Below, one piece after another: positions 47,308 to 57,575 of a stretch of 64,000 nt of DNA. Position 1 is the stretch's first letter. Every line of letters begins with the position of its first letter. Both the position numbers and the translations under genes were made by a program. Source of the DNA: Serratia ureilytica (GTDB taxonomy: Bacteria > Pseudomonadota > Gammaproteobacteria > Enterobacterales > Enterobacteriaceae); contig NZ_JABXOF010000005.1 in assembly GCF_013375155.1 (NCBI RefSeq), positions 186,001-250,000 of the forward strand, given 5' to 3'. Below the pieces are notes generated by a model that worked only from the letters and a program-made list of their open reading frames with translations, ran no database searches and was not told the origin of the DNA.

Positions 47308-48492
47308 TCATTTCGCCTGCAGTTGGCGCGCGTCCTGCACCTGCTGCACCGTTACCGGCGCCGCCTGGTTGCCCCAGCTTCCCCGCAGATAGCTCATCAG
47401 GTCGGCCGCCTGCCGGTCGTTCAACGCCCAGCCGTAAGCCGGCATCCCGAGCGCCATCGCCTGCTGCGTGATCGGGGTATGCGCCCCTTCCAGCACCACC
47501 CGCAGCGCGGTCAGCGGATTGTCCGCCGTTACCGTGGCGTTGCCCGCCAGCGCCGGGATGGTGAAGTCGGTGCCCTCTCCCTTATTGCCGTGGCAGGTCG
47601 AGCAGTACATCGCATAGGTCGCCTTGCCGCTCGGGTTATCCGCCTGCGCAGCCTTCGAGGCGGCCCCGGCGACGGGGCCCGGCGCCAGACTGCGCAGGTA
47701 CACCGCGATGGCGTTCAGATCGCCCTCGCTGAGGTACTGCGTGCTGTGGGCCACCACCTCGCTCATCGGCCCGGCGACCGCCGCATGGCGGCTGCGGCCG
47801 GTTTTCAGCAGCGCCGTCACCTCTTCCGGCGGCAGGCCGCGCAGGTTGGAAGCGTACCAGCCGTCCAGCTCGGCGCCGCTCAGGAACACCGGTTCCTTAC
47901 CGTCCAGCCCCTTCTCCTGCATCGCCCAACCGCGCGGCGTATGGCAGCTGCCGCAGTGGCCCGCGCCCTGCACCAGGTAGGCGCCGCGATTCCACTCGGC
48001 ACTTTGCTGCGGATCGGCCTGATACGGCTGGTCGTCGTGGAACAGCTGGTTCCACACCGCCAGCGGCCAGCGCATCGACAGCGGCCAGCTGATGTCGCTG
48101 GCGCGGTTGGCGACGTTCTGCGCCGGCACCTCGTTCATCAGATAGTCATACAGCGCGCGCATGTCTTCCGCGCTCATTTTGGCGTACGAGGTGTACGGCA
48201 TCGCCGGATAAAGCCGATGACCGTCTTTGGCGATCCCCTGACGCATGGCGCGATCGAACTCTTCGAATGAGTAAGCGCCGATGCCGTGCAGCTTGTCCGG
48301 CGTGATGTTGGTGGCGTAGATAGCCCCGAGCGGCGTCGGGAATTTCATGCCGCCCGCCAATTCGGCGCCGCCCGGTGCGGTATGGCAGGCGGTGCAGTCA
48401 CCGGCTTTGGCGACGTATTCCCCGGCCGACATCGCCTGGGCCGAGCCGCCGGCGGCCAGCAGGCTCAACAGGTACAGCGAACGCAGACTCAT
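47308..48492 (-). CDS. Tri-haem cytochrome c, probable electron acceptor of the flavoenzyme
   Basis: This is a 394-residue periplasmic protein with a signal peptide (LYLLSLLAAGGSAQA) and three CxxCH haem sites: CTACH (Cys33-His37), CGSCH near residue 188 and CSTCH near residue 310. This is the layout of cytochrome subunits of membrane alcohol, gluconate and sorbitol dehydrogenases, which pass electrons to ubiquinone. Its ATG overlaps the stop of the Tat-exported flavoprotein gene by four bases (ATGA), so the two are co-translated and very likely form one dehydrogenase complex. There is no other transmembrane helix. Confidence 0.9.
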   Translation of the reverse strand: MSLRSLYLLSLLAAGGSAQAMSAGEYVAKAGDCTACHTAPGGAELAGGMKFPTPLGAIYATNITPDKLHGIGAYSFEEFDRAMRQGIAKDGHRLYPAMPYTSYAKMSAEDMRALYDYLMNEVPAQNVANRASDISWPLSMRWPLAVWNQLFHDDQPYQADPQQSAEWNRGAYLVQGAGHCGSCHTPRGWAMQEKGLDGKEPVFLSGAELDGWYASNLRGLPPEEVTALLKTGRSRHAAVAGPMSEVVAHSTQYLSEGDLNAIAVYLRSLAPGPVAGAASKAAQADNPSGKATYAMYCSTCHGNKGEGTDFTIPALAGNATVTADNPLTALRVVLEGAHTPITQQAMALGMPAYGWALNDRQAADLMSYLRGSWGNQAAPVTVQQVQDARQLQAK

Positions 48493-50399
48493 GCTCCCTC
48501 CTTGGCGGCAACCTTGCCGTAGGCCAGTTCGTTAACCGCGCGCCACGCCTGATCGATCGCCGAGTTGGCGTACGGGCTCCAGTCGGCATCGGAGTTGGCG
48601 ATAGCGATCTTGCCGATCGGCTGCCGCGCCGTTTCGATGATTTTCTTGGCTTCGTCTTCGTCGTCAAACAGCCCGTTGAGGAAGTAGGAGTAACCGTGCG
48701 ACCAGCGGTTGACGGTGATCGCCTGAATGTCGCGCTGATGATCGAAACCGGCCTCGCCCAGCATGCCCTGCAGCTGTTCGCGGATCATCTGTTCGTGCAC
48801 TTCGAACGGCGTGCCCAGCAGCAGCGCGCGCCCTTTACGCGACTGTTCGCGCGTGCTGAGGCCGCTGCCCGGCAGCGTCGGCACATACACCATATGCAGG
48901 CCGATCGGCCGATCCGGATCGCGCGGGTGCTGATAGCCGCCCATGCTCACCGGATAGTCCAGCTTCACGCGGCTGTACGGCGCGGCCGGCGAATAGACCT
49001 CGTGCACGCCCAGCTTGATGAACGGCTGCCAGTTGCGGATCACCACCTTGCTGTACACCAGCGGCGCCTTGACGTTCTGCTTCAGCGCCTCCTGCTGCTC
49101 GTGCGACATCTCCGGCACCAGATACGGGATCATCATGTTGTAGCCAGCCATCACCACCTGCCCGGCGCGCACTTTGGTCATCTTCTCGCCGGTCATGTAG
49201 GTGACTTCCACCTTGTCGCCGACGTTGGCCGCGTGCAGCCCGGTGCTGTTCAAACGCAGCTTCACCGGCGATTCCGGCCGATCGAGCTGGCTGTAGTCGA
49301 ATTTGGCCAGCACCACGTCGTTCATGTCCTTGCCTGCCGGCGCCACCGCCGGGATCAGTTGGCGCACCATCAGGCGCGCCAGCGTGGCGTTGCCGTCCGG
49401 GAAGTGGAACACGTAAGGATCGTCGAGATCCGCCTGCGACTCTTCGTCCAGCGGCGGCAGATTCATGCCGTCAAGGCCCGGCAGATCGCAGATGCGCGCA
49501 TCGCTGCACGAGGTGCCGTCAATACCCACCGCCTGGAAGTCGTTGGTGGTCTGCTGGAAATAGCGGATCGCCAGTTCGCTCAGGCCCACCTTCTCGCGCA
49601 GGAACTGGGTATAGCTGTGGGTATCGAGCCACTCGACCTTCTGCTCCAGCGTCATCTCTGGCAGATAATCCTTCTCCACCGTGTGTAGCGCGATCAGCGC
49701 CTGGCGATCGCTTTCCGGCAGCGGGAAATCGCCGATGAACGCTTCATAAGAACGGCCGTTGAGCCGATCGCGCGGAATGTCGTCCGCCACCGTGCGCCCC
49801 GGATCGCCGCTCACCACCTTGTCGACGCCGAAGTTCTTGCGATCGAAGTAAACCCCGCGGCTCAAATTCAAATCCGGGTAGAAGGTGGTGTCGAAAGCCT
49901 GCTCCAGTTGGTCGATATCGACGCCGAGCTTGCGCAGCAGCCCCATCGCCACCGGGCTGAAGTTGGAGCGCGGCGACTGCAACGATTCGCTGCCGCCGTA
50001 GCCGAGCAGCATGCCGTCGTCGGTGTTGAATTCGTTGCGCTTGGCGTGGCCGCCGAAGTCGTCGTGGTTGTCGATCAAAAGAATGCGCTGCCGCTCGCCT
50101 TTCAGTTGCTGCCAGAAACAGGCGGCCGCCAGCCCGCTGATGCCGGCGCCGACCACCACCAGATCGAACTCTTCAACGGCGGGTACGCTGCCGAAATCAA
50201 AGGTTTTGCCGTCGCGCCCCAACTGGTGCGCATGCTCGAACGAGCCCGGATGGTTGCCCCGCAACCCGGTCAGCGCCGGCGGATAGTACAGGGTTTGATT
50301 GGCGGTTTGCGGCGACGCGCGCAAGATTTGCAGCGGCGTCAACCCGGCGGCGATGGTGATCGCCACTCCGTTGAGAAAATCGCGTCTGGTGATACCCAT
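48489..50399 (-). CDS. spdH: Tat-exported FAD oxidoreductase, probable spermidine dehydrogenase
   Basis: This is a 636-residue flavoprotein with a twin-arginine signal (ITRRDFLNGVAITIAAGLTP). A Rossmann FAD motif, VVVGAGISGLAAA, lies at residues 81-93 after a ~75-residue lead, and FGGHAKRNEF follows. At ~70 kDa it fits spermidine dehydrogenase, an FAD- and haem b-containing enzyme purified from Serratia marcescens that yields 1,3-diaminopropane and 4-aminobutyraldehyde; SpdH of Pseudomonas aeruginosa is the sequenced counterpart I have in mind. No CxxCH motif is present, in keeping with non-covalent haem. Context is strong: aminobutyraldehyde dehydrogenase and a polyamine-type ABC importer upstream, a cytochrome c gene overlapping downstream. 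The enzyme identity is inferred. Confidence 0.72.
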   Translation of the reverse strand: MGITRRDFLNGVAITIAAGLTPLQILRASPQTANQTLYYPPALTGLRGNHPGSFEHAHQLGRDGKTFDFGSVPAVEEFDLVVVGAGISGLAAACFWQQLKGERQRILLIDNHDDFGGHAKRNEFNTDDGMLLGYGGSESLQSPRSNFSPVAMGLLRKLGVDIDQLEQAFDTTFYPDLNLSRGVYFDRKNFGVDKVVSGDPGRTVADDIPRDRLNGRSYEAFIGDFPLPESDRQALIALHTVEKDYLPEMTLEQKVEWLDTHSYTQFLREKVGLSELAIRYFQQTTNDFQAVGIDGTSCSDARICDLPGLDGMNLPPLDEESQADLDDPYVFHFPDGNATLARLMVRQLIPAVAPAGKDMNDVVLAKFDYSQLDRPESPVKLRLNSTGLHAANVGDKVEVTYMTGEKMTKVRAGQVVMAGYNMMIPYLVPEMSHEQQEALKQNVKAPLVYSKVVIRNWQPFIKLGVHEVYSPAAPYSRVKLDYPVSMGGYQHPRDPDRPIGLHMVYVPTLPGSGLSTREQSRKGRALLLGTPFEVHEQMIREQLQGMLGEAGFDHQRDIQAITVNRWSHGYSYFLNGLFDDEDEAKKIIETARQPIGKIAIANSDADWSPYANSAIDQAWRAVNELAYGKVAAKEGA

Positions 50400-50484
50400 A
50401 TAGGCTTCCTTTCAATTTTTATTATCATCAGCCGGCCGGAGCCGGCTCGAAGGCCGCGCTATTGTGCGGATAATTACTGTAAAA

Positions 50485-51909
50485 TCAATGTTTGAACATC
50501 ACATGACGAATGGCCGTGTAATCCTCCAGCCCGTACATCGACATATCCTTGCCGTAGCCGGACAATTTCTGGCCGCCGTGCGGCATTTCGCTCACCAGCA
50601 TGAAGTGGGTGTTCACCCAGGTGCAGCCGTATTGCAGGCGGGCGCTTAAGCGATGCGCGCGGCCCACGTCGCGGGTCCACACGGACGACGCCAGCCCGTA
50701 ATTGGATTCGTTCGCCCAGGCCAGCACCTGCTCTTCGTCGTCGAACAGCGTCACCGTCACCACCGGGCCGAATACTTCGCGCTGCACGATCTCATCGTCC
50801 TGGCGCGCGCCGGCCAACAGCGTCGGCTGGAAGTAGTAGCCCGGCCCTTTCACCTTCTCCCCGCCGGTCACCACCTGTACGTGCGGCAACGCTTTGGCTC
50901 GCTCGACAAAACCGGCCACCCGCTCCAGATGCTGGGCGGTAATCAACGGCCCCAGTTCGGTGCTCTCGTCGTCCGGCGCGCCGATCTTCAGGCTGGCCAC
51001 CGCCTCGCCCAACCGCTTGACCAGCTCGGGATAAATGCTTTTCTGCGCGTAGATGCGGCAGGCGGCGGTGCAATCCTGCCCGGCGTTGTAGAAGCCGAAA
51101 CCGCGAATGCCGTCCACCACCTGCTGCAGATCGGCGTCGTCAAACACCAGCACCGGCGCCTTACCGCCCAGCTCCATATGGGTGCGCTTAATGCCGGCGG
51201 CGGTGTGGGCGATAATGTGCTCGCCGGTGGCGATCGACCCGGTCAGCGACACCATGCGCACCTTGTCATGCCCGGTCAGCCGATCGCCCACGCCGGCGCC
51301 GCGCCCGAACAGCACGTTGAGCACGCCCGGCGGGAACAGCCCGGCGGCCAGTTCGGCCAGTTTGAAGGTGGTCAGCGGCGTCTGCTCAGAAGGCTTGATC
51401 ACCACGCAGTTGCCCGCCGCCAACGCCGGCGCCAGCTTCCAGGCCGCCATCATCAGCGGGTAGTTCCACGGCGCGATCGAAGCCACCACGCCGAGCGGAT
51501 CGCGGCGGATCATCGAAGTGTGCCCGGCCAGATACTCGCCGGCCGCCATGCCGGTCAGGCAGCGGCTGGCCCCGGCGAAGAAGCGAAACACGTCGGCCAC
51601 CGCCGGCAGTTCGTCATTCAATACGCAGTGATAAGGCTTGCCGCAGTTGAGCGACTCCAGCCTGGCGAAGGTCTCGGCATGCTCATCGATCAGATCCGCC
51701 AGCTTGAGCAGATGCTCGGCGCGCTCCTTCGGCGTGGTTTGCCCCCAGGCGGCGAACGCGGCGTCCGCCGCCAGCACCGCGCGATCGACCTGCTCCGGGC
51801 TGGCCTCCGCCACCTGCGCGATCACTTCGCCGGTCGCCGGGTTATACACCGGCTGGGTCGCGCCCTGGCCATTCACCAGTTGGCCGTCAATCAACAGTTG
51901 GCTTTGCAT
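50485..51909 (-). CDS. patD: Gamma-aminobutyraldehyde dehydrogenase PatD
   Basis: This NAD-dependent enzyme oxidises 4-aminobutyraldehyde to GABA in putrescine and spermidine breakdown. The 474-residue protein agrees closely with E. coli PatD (YdcW): [38 protein letters not shown], the catalytic Cys in [13 protein letters not shown], the Glu in [15 protein letters not shown], and [20 protein letters not shown]. It is the last gene of the ydcSTUV-patD order, as in E. coli. A second, diverged paralogue lies at 55997-57460. Confidence 0.95.
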   Translation of the reverse strand: MQSQLLIDGQLVNGQGATQPVYNPATGEVIAQVAEASPEQVDRAVLAADAAFAAWGQTTPKERAEHLLKLADLIDEHAETFARLESLNCGKPYHCVLNDELPAVADVFRFFAGASRCLTGMAAGEYLAGHTSMIRRDPLGVVASIAPWNYPLMMAAWKLAPALAAGNCVVIKPSEQTPLTTFKLAELAAGLFPPGVLNVLFGRGAGVGDRLTGHDKVRMVSLTGSIATGEHIIAHTAAGIKRTHMELGGKAPVLVFDDADLQQVVDGIRGFGFYNAGQDCTAACRIYAQKSIYPELVKRLGEAVASLKIGAPDDESTELGPLITAQHLERVAGFVERAKALPHVQVVTGGEKVKGPGYYFQPTLLAGARQDDEIVQREVFGPVVTVTLFDDEEQVLAWANESNYGLASSVWTRDVGRAHRLSARLQYGCTWVNTHFMLVSEMPHGGQKLSGYGKDMSMYGLEDYTAIRHVMFKH

Positions 51910-51944
51910 AGGGTTATCCTTTTATCAGAGGTCGGGTAAGGAAA

Positions 51945-52751
51945 TTATTTGCCGCTGCCGGCGACGCTTTCTCCACCTTTGGTCAGGTAGTAAGCGCCGA
52001 GGATCGGCAGCATGGTCAACAGCATCACCGACAGCGCCACCACGTTGGTGATTGGTACGTCGCGCGGGCGGCCGAGCTGGTTCAGCAGCCACAGCGGCAG
52101 CGTGCGCTCGTGGCCGGCGGTAAAGGTGGTCACGATGATTTCGTCGAACGACAGCGCAAACGCCAGCATGCCGCCGGCCAGCAGCGCCGAGCCGAGGTTC
52201 GGCAAGATCACGTAACGGAAGGTTTGCCAGCCGTCGGCGCCGAGATCCATCGACGCTTCGATCAGGCTGTACGAGGTGCGGCGGAACCGGGCGATGACGT
52301 TGTTGAACACGATCACCACGCAGAACGTCGCATGGCCGACGACGATGGTCAGGATGCCGGGCTCGATGTTCAGCGCCTTGAACGCCGCCAGCAGCGCCAG
52401 GCCGGTGACGATCCCCGGCAGCGCAATCGGCAGCAGCAACAGCAGCGAAATGCTGTCCTTGCCGAAGAAATCGCGCCGATACAGCGCCGCCGCCGCCAGG
52501 GTGCCGAGCACCAGCGCGATGGCGGTCGCCAGGCAGGCGATCTGCGCCGACAGCAACACCGCATCGATAATGTCCTGCCGCCCGGCGGCGACGTTGAACC
52601 AGTGCAGCGTGAAGCCCTTCGGCGGGAAGCTGAAGGCCGCGTCCTCGGTGTTGAAGGCGTAGATGGCGATGATCGCCAACGGGAAATGCAGGAAGACAAG
52701 TCCGCCCCAGGCGGCCAGCTTCAGCCCTAAGGGCGCGCGTTCAGAGTGCAT
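51945..52751 (-). CDS. ydcV: Polyamine-type ABC permease YdcV
   Basis: This is a 268-residue inner-membrane permease of the PotC type with about six transmembrane helices and the ATPase-contact loop [21 protein letters not shown]. Its start overlaps the ydcU stop by 11 bases. It completes the importer with YdcS, YdcT and YdcU. Confidence 0.93.
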   Translation of the reverse strand: MHSERAPLGLKLAAWGGLVFLHFPLAIIAIYAFNTEDAAFSFPPKGFTLHWFNVAAGRQDIIDAVLLSAQIACLATAIALVLGTLAAAALYRRDFFGKDSISLLLLLPIALPGIVTGLALLAAFKALNIEPGILTIVVGHATFCVVIVFNNVIARFRRTSYSLIEASMDLGADGWQTFRYVILPNLGSALLAGGMLAFALSFDEIIVTTFTAGHERTLPLWLLNQLGRPRDVPITNVVALSVMLLTMLPILGAYYLTKGGESVAGSGK

Positions 52752-53685
52752 CGAAAGCCCCCAGACGTTTGACGATGGAAAGATAGATGGCGATCAGGAC
52801 GATCGGCACCAGCGTAAAGGCCGCGGCCATCGGCATATTGCCGATCGCGCCCTGCTGGGCGTACACCATGCTGCCGATGAAATAACCCGGCGGCCCCACC
52901 AGCTGCGGCACGATAAAGTCGCCCAGCGTCAGCGAGAAAGTGAAGATCGATCCGGCGGCGATGCCCGGCACCGCCAGCGGCAAAATGACGTGGCGGAAGG
53001 TCTGCGCCGGCCGGGCGCCCAGATCCGCCGAAGCGTGCAGTAGCGAGGGCGGCAGGCGCTCCAGCGCCGCCTGGATCGGCAGGATCATGAACGGCAGCCA
53101 GATATAGACGAACACCAGAAAACGCCCCAGCCCCGAGGTCGACAGCGTGTTGCCACCGACCCCGGGCACCGTCAGCAGCGACGCCAACAGCGGCTCCAGC
53201 CCCAGGTGCTGCAGGAACCACTGCGCCACGCCATCTTTCGCCAGCAGCAAAGTCCAGGCATAGGCTTTGACGATATAGCTGGCCCACATCGGCATCATCA
53301 CGGCGATGTAAAAGAACGCCTTGACGCGGCCGCTGGTGTAACGCGCCATGTAATAGGCGATGGGGAACGCCAGCGCCGCGCTGGCCAGCGACACCAGCAC
53401 CGCCATGGTCAGCGTGCGCAGGATAATGTCGTAGTTGGCCGGGTTGAACAGCGCCGCGAGGTTGGCGAAGGTCAGATCCGGCGTCACCGCCATGGTGAAA
53501 TCGTCGAAGGTGTAAAATCCTTGCCACAGCAGCGTCAGCAGCGAACCGAGGTACACCGCGCCGAACCACAGCAGCGGCGGCACCAGCAGCAAAAGCAGAT
53601 ACAGCGTCGGCCGGCGATAAAGCCAGGTCGACAGCGTGCGCACGGTGCCGCCACGCGCCGAGGGGGAATCGATGCTCATGTCCAT
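52741..53685 (-). CDS. ydcU: Polyamine-type ABC permease YdcU
   Basis: This is a 314-residue PotB-type permease with about six membrane helices and the EAA-type loop [21 protein letters not shown]. It follows the ATPase gene with one base between and overlaps ydcV, so the importer genes are tightly coupled. The ATG at 53685 gives [11 protein letters not shown]; an internal ATG at residue 3 is also possible. Confidence 0.93.
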   Translation of the reverse strand: MDMSIDSPSARGGTVRTLSTWLYRRPTLYLLLLLVPPLLWFGAVYLGSLLTLLWQGFYTFDDFTMAVTPDLTFANLAALFNPANYDIILRTLTMAVLVSLASAALAFPIAYYMARYTSGRVKAFFYIAVMMPMWASYIVKAYAWTLLLAKDGVAQWFLQHLGLEPLLASLLTVPGVGGNTLSTSGLGRFLVFVYIWLPFMILPIQAALERLPPSLLHASADLGARPAQTFRHVILPLAVPGIAAGSIFTFSLTLGDFIVPQLVGPPGYFIGSMVYAQQGAIGNMPMAAAFTLVPIVLIAIYLSIVKRLGAFDAL

Positions 53686-53686
53686 C

Positions 53687-54715
53687 TCACCTCTCCTCCA
53701 GCAGCGGCACCATCGCCGCGCGCGGCCAGCAGGCGACGATCGGCTGGCCGATCTGCCGCTGTTGCCCTGCGGCGATCCACTGCGGATTGGCCTGGCTGAC
53801 CAGCAGCTTTTCGCCGCCGTTCAGCGCGATTTCATAGCGCGTGGCCGCGCCCTGGTAATGGATTTCCTGCAGCGTGCCCTGCACCTGGATCTCGTCCTGC
53901 GCCGCGCCGCCGTGCTCCAGCAGGCGGATATGTTCCGGCCGGATCGAGAAGGTTCGGCTTTCGCCGAGCAGGCGCTGTGCCAGCTCGCTGCGCACCACGT
54001 TGGAGGTGCCGACGAACTCGGCGACGAACGGCGTCTTCGGCCGCATGTAAAGCTCGCGCGGCGTATCCACCTGTTCGATGCGGCCGTTATTGAACACCGC
54101 CACCCGATCGGACATCGACAGCGCTTCGCTTTGATCGTGGGTGACGAAGATAAAGGTGATGCCCAGCTGACGCTGCAGCTTCTTCAGCTCGCCCTGCATC
54201 TGCTCGCGCAGCTTGAGATCCAGCGCGCCGAGCGGCTCGTCCAGCAGCAGCACCCGCGGCCGATTGACCAGCGCGCGCGCCAACGCCACGCGCTGGCGCT
54301 GGCCGCCCGACAGGTGCGCCGGTTTGCGTTCGGCAACGAAACCGAGCGCCACGCTCTCCAGCGCCTCTTGCGCCCGCGCCAGCCGCTCGCGTTTGGCGAC
54401 GCCCTTCACCATCAGGCCGTAGGCGACGTTTTCCAGCACCGACATGTGCGGGAACAGCGCGTAATCCTGAAACACGGTGTTCACGTCGCGCTGGTACGGC
54501 GGCAGGTTGGCGGCTTCCTGACCGTGAATGCGAATCGAGCCGGAAGTCAGCTGTTCAAAGCCGGCGATCAGGCGCAGGCAGGTGGTTTTGCCCGAGCCGG
54601 ATGGCCCGAGCATGGAGAAGAATTCCCCGTCCTGAATATCGATGGATACCCGATCCACGGCGCGAACATCGCCGAAAGTCCGCGAAACATCGATGAATTG
54701 CACGGCAATGGTCAT
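53687..54715 (-). CDS. ydcT: Polyamine-type ABC ATPase YdcT
   Basis: This is a 342-residue PotA-like ATPase with Walker A LGPSGSGKTTCLRLIAG, signature HLSGGQRQRVALARAL, Walker B VLLLDEPLGALD and a C-terminal TOBE domain (~270-340). It energises uptake by YdcU/YdcV and lies between the binding-protein gene and the permeases. Confidence 0.95.
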   Translation of the reverse strand: MTIAVQFIDVSRTFGDVRAVDRVSIDIQDGEFFSMLGPSGSGKTTCLRLIAGFEQLTSGSIRIHGQEAANLPPYQRDVNTVFQDYALFPHMSVLENVAYGLMVKGVAKRERLARAQEALESVALGFVAERKPAHLSGGQRQRVALARALVNRPRVLLLDEPLGALDLKLREQMQGELKKLQRQLGITFIFVTHDQSEALSMSDRVAVFNNGRIEQVDTPRELYMRPKTPFVAEFVGTSNVVRSELAQRLLGESRTFSIRPEHIRLLEHGGAAQDEIQVQGTLQEIHYQGAATRYEIALNGGEKLLVSQANPQWIAAGQQRQIGQPIVACWPRAAMVPLLEER

Positions 54716-54768
54716 TTTCTGTGCTCCATACGGATGTAATTCGGGCGCAGCGGGCTGCGCCCCGCGGC

Positions 54769-55923
54769 TTAGCGGCCGCCCATGATGGCGATGTAGTCCT
54801 GGGTCCAGCGACTGTACGGCACGAACTTGCCACCCTGCGCCTGAGGCGTTTTCCAGAAGGCGATTTTGTCGAACTGGTTGAAGCCGTTGGTTTCGCAGCC
54901 CTTCTCACCCAGCAGCGCGCTGGCCTTGCAGCCCGCCGGCGAAGCCGGTACCGACCCGAACCAGGCCGCCACGTCGCCCTGCACCTTCGGCTCCAGCGAC
55001 CAGTTCATCCACTGGTAGGCGCAGCTCGGGTGTTTGGCGTCGGTATGCAGCATGGTGGTATCCGCCCAGCCGGTCACGCCCTCTTTTGGGAACACGGTGG
55101 CGATCGGCTGCCCCTCGCCCTTCAGGGCGTTGGCCTGATACGGCCAGGCGCTGGAAGCCACCACGCCTTCGTTTTTAAAGTCGCTCATCTGCACCGAGGT
55201 ATCGTGCCAGTAGCGGTGGATCAGCGCGTGCTGGCTGCGCAGCAGCTTCAGCGCCGCCTGATACTGCTCTTCGTTGAGCTGATAAGGATCGCTGATGCCG
55301 AGCTGCGGCTGGGTGGCCTTCAGGAACAGCGCCGCGTCGGCGATGTAGATCGGGCCGTCGTAAGCCTGCACCCGCCCCTGGTTGCTCTTGCCGTCCGGCA
55401 GGTTCTGCTGCTGGAAGATCACCGCCCAGCTGTCCGGCGGCGTCGGGAAGGTTTTGGTGTTGTACATCAGCAGGTTCGGCCCCCACTGGTACGGCGTGCC
55501 GTAAGTTTTGCCGTCCACGGTATACCAGGCGCCGTTCAGCAGGCGCGGATCGATGTTCTTCCAGTTCGGGATCAGCGCGGTGTTGATCGGCTGCACCCGC
55601 TTGCCGAAGATCAGGCGCAGCGAGGCGTCGCCGGAGGCGGTCACCAGATCGTAGCCGCCCTTGGCCATCAGGCTGACCATTTCATCGGAGGTGGCGGCGG
55701 TCTTCACGTTCACCGCACAGCCGGTTTGCTTCTCAAACTGGGTGACCCAGTCGTAGTTTTTGTCGGACTGGCCGCGTTCGATGTAGCCGGGCCAGGCGAT
55801 GATGTCCAGCCGGCCTTCGCCTTTGCCCAGCGACTGCGGCAGATCGGCCGCCTGAGCCAGGCCGCACAGCACGGTGAGACAGAGCGCGGAGACGGTGGTG
55901 GTGACTGCGGTAGTTTTTCTCAT
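54769..55923 (-). CDS. ydcS: Periplasmic polyamine-type binding protein YdcS
   Basis: This is a 384-residue PotD-like solute-binding protein with a signal peptide (TTTVSALCLTVLCGLAQA). It agrees along its length with E. coli YdcS: GRLDIIAWPGYIERGQ, GCAVNVKTAATSDEMVSLM, PYQWGPNLLMYNTKTFP and a C-terminal YSRWTQDYIAIMGGR. It heads the ydcSTUV-patD unit. The likely ligand is putrescine, spermidine or a related amine. Confidence 0.95.
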   Translation of the reverse strand: MRKTTAVTTTVSALCLTVLCGLAQAADLPQSLGKGEGRLDIIAWPGYIERGQSDKNYDWVTQFEKQTGCAVNVKTAATSDEMVSLMAKGGYDLVTASGDASLRLIFGKRVQPINTALIPNWKNIDPRLLNGAWYTVDGKTYGTPYQWGPNLLMYNTKTFPTPPDSWAVIFQQQNLPDGKSNQGRVQAYDGPIYIADAALFLKATQPQLGISDPYQLNEEQYQAALKLLRSQHALIHRYWHDTSVQMSDFKNEGVVASSAWPYQANALKGEGQPIATVFPKEGVTGWADTTMLHTDAKHPSCAYQWMNWSLEPKVQGDVAAWFGSVPASPAGCKASALLGEKGCETNGFNQFDKIAFWKTPQAQGGKFVPYSRWTQDYIAIMGGR

Positions 55924-55996
55924 CGTAATTACCCCTGTGTTGCGTATCTGTGTGCGGCAGGGAACGGCTGCCGCCCGATTTTGCTTTATAGAACCG

Positions 55997-57460
55997 CTAG
56001 AAGCTGGCTTTGAACTTCGCCATTACGTGCCTGACAACGCTGTAATCCTGCAGCGAATCGCTGGACAGATCCTTGCCGTAGCCGGAGCGTTTCAGGCCGC
56101 CGTGCGGCATTTCGCTCGCCAAGGTGAAATGGGTGTTGATCCAGGTGCTGCCGTACTGCAGATGGGCGGCGATGTGCAGCGCCCGATCGATATTTTGCGT
56201 CCACACCGACGAAGCCAGCCCGTATTCCGAGTCGTTGGCCCACTCGACCGCCTGCGCCAGATGCTCGAAGCGCGTGACGCTGACCACCGGGCCAAACACC
56301 TCGCGCTGCACGATCTCGTCGCTTTGCAGGCAGCCCGCCAGCAGGGTCGGCTGATAGTAGAATCCCGGCCCGGAGTGCGCCGCGGCGCCGGTGATCAATT
56401 CGATATGCGGTTGGCTGAGCGCCCGCTCGACAAAGCTGGCGACGCGATCGCGCTGGCGGCTGCTTATCAACGGGCCGATCTCGTTGTCCTGATCGCGCTT
56501 GCGGGCAAAGCGCAGGCTGGCAACCGCCTCGCCCAGCGCGTCCACCAGCTTGGGATAGATGCCCGCCTGCGCGTAGATGCGGCAGGCGGCGGTGCAGTCC
56601 TGACCGGCGTTGTAATAGCCGTAGGTGCGAATGCCGTTGACCACTTCGTCGAGATCGGCGTCGTCACAGACGATCACCGGCGCCTTGCCCCCCAGTTCCA
56701 GGTGGGTGCGCTTAACGCTTTTGGCCGCCGCCTGAAGAATTTTTTGCCCGGTGACGATATCGCCGGTGACCGACACCAGCCGCACCTGCGGGTGCCCCAC
56801 CAGCTGGCTGCCGACCCCTTCACCGCCGCCGTAGACGATATTCAGCACGCCCGGCGGCAGGATCTCCTGCAGCGCGGGCACCAGCGCCAAAATGGTCAGC
56901 GGCGTATGCTCGGAGGGTTTAAACACCACGGTATTGCCCGCCGCCAGCGCCGGCGCAATCTTCCACGCCGCCATCATCAGCGGATAGTTCCAGGGGGCGA
57001 TCGAGGCCACCACGCCGATCGGATCGCGGCGGATCATCGAGGTGTGGCCGGGCACATATTCGCCGGCCAGCTGCCCTTGCTGCGTACGCACCGCGCCGGC
57101 GAAGAAGCGGAACACGTCGACCGCCGCCGGCAGATCGTCATTGAGCGCCTGATGCAGCGGTTTGCCGCAGTTGAGGGCCTCCAGCTGCGCCAGCTGCGGC
57201 GCCTGCCTCTCGATGGCGTCGGCAATGCGCAACAGCAGCGTGGCGCGCTGGGCCGGTGTAGTGCGCGACCAGTGGCCAAATGCCTGCTGCGCGGCTTTCA
57301 CCGCGCTGCCAACCTGCGCCGAAGAGGCTTCGGTCAGGGCGATCAGCGTCTCGCCGTTGGCCGGATTGACGATGCATTCCTGCTGGCCTTCGCCGTCGAT
57401 AAGCTGACCGTTAATGAACTGCTGACAGGACAAACCTGAGAGAACTTGCACATCTGCCAT
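55997..57460 (-). CDS. Aminobutyraldehyde dehydrogenase paralogue
   Basis: This is a 487-residue aldehyde dehydrogenase clearly related to the patD gene 4 kb away: [40 protein letters not shown], catalytic Cys in [13 protein letters not shown], and YGSTWINTHFTLASEMPHGG near the end. It likely oxidises a related omega-aminoaldehyde (4-aminobutyraldehyde or 3-aminopropanal). It lies upstream of ydcS and downstream of the LysR-type gene, all on one strand, with gaps of about 75 and 115 bases. Confidence 0.9.
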   Translation of the reverse strand: MADVQVLSGLSCQQFINGQLIDGEGQQECIVNPANGETLIALTEASSAQVGSAVKAAQQAFGHWSRTTPAQRATLLLRIADAIERQAPQLAQLEALNCGKPLHQALNDDLPAAVDVFRFFAGAVRTQQGQLAGEYVPGHTSMIRRDPIGVVASIAPWNYPLMMAAWKIAPALAAGNTVVFKPSEHTPLTILALVPALQEILPPGVLNIVYGGGEGVGSQLVGHPQVRLVSVTGDIVTGQKILQAAAKSVKRTHLELGGKAPVIVCDDADLDEVVNGIRTYGYYNAGQDCTAACRIYAQAGIYPKLVDALGEAVASLRFARKRDQDNEIGPLISSRQRDRVASFVERALSQPHIELITGAAAHSGPGFYYQPTLLAGCLQSDEIVQREVFGPVVSVTRFEHLAQAVEWANDSEYGLASSVWTQNIDRALHIAAHLQYGSTWINTHFTLASEMPHGGLKRSGYGKDLSSDSLQDYSVVRHVMAKFKASF

Positions 57461-57575
57461 CGCCTGACGCCCCTAAGTGACAAAAACGTTAACCAAATGT
57501 GAATAAGTTAGTTTTAATCAGCCTAAGCGAGCCTCTGGCGGGCAACAAATTCTAAATACTGAACGCCGCGTTCGA

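Noticed and set aside
48489-50399. Covalent haem in the Tat-exported flavoprotein
   Set aside because: No CxxCH motif is present; any haem would be non-covalent, and the covalent haems are in the next gene.
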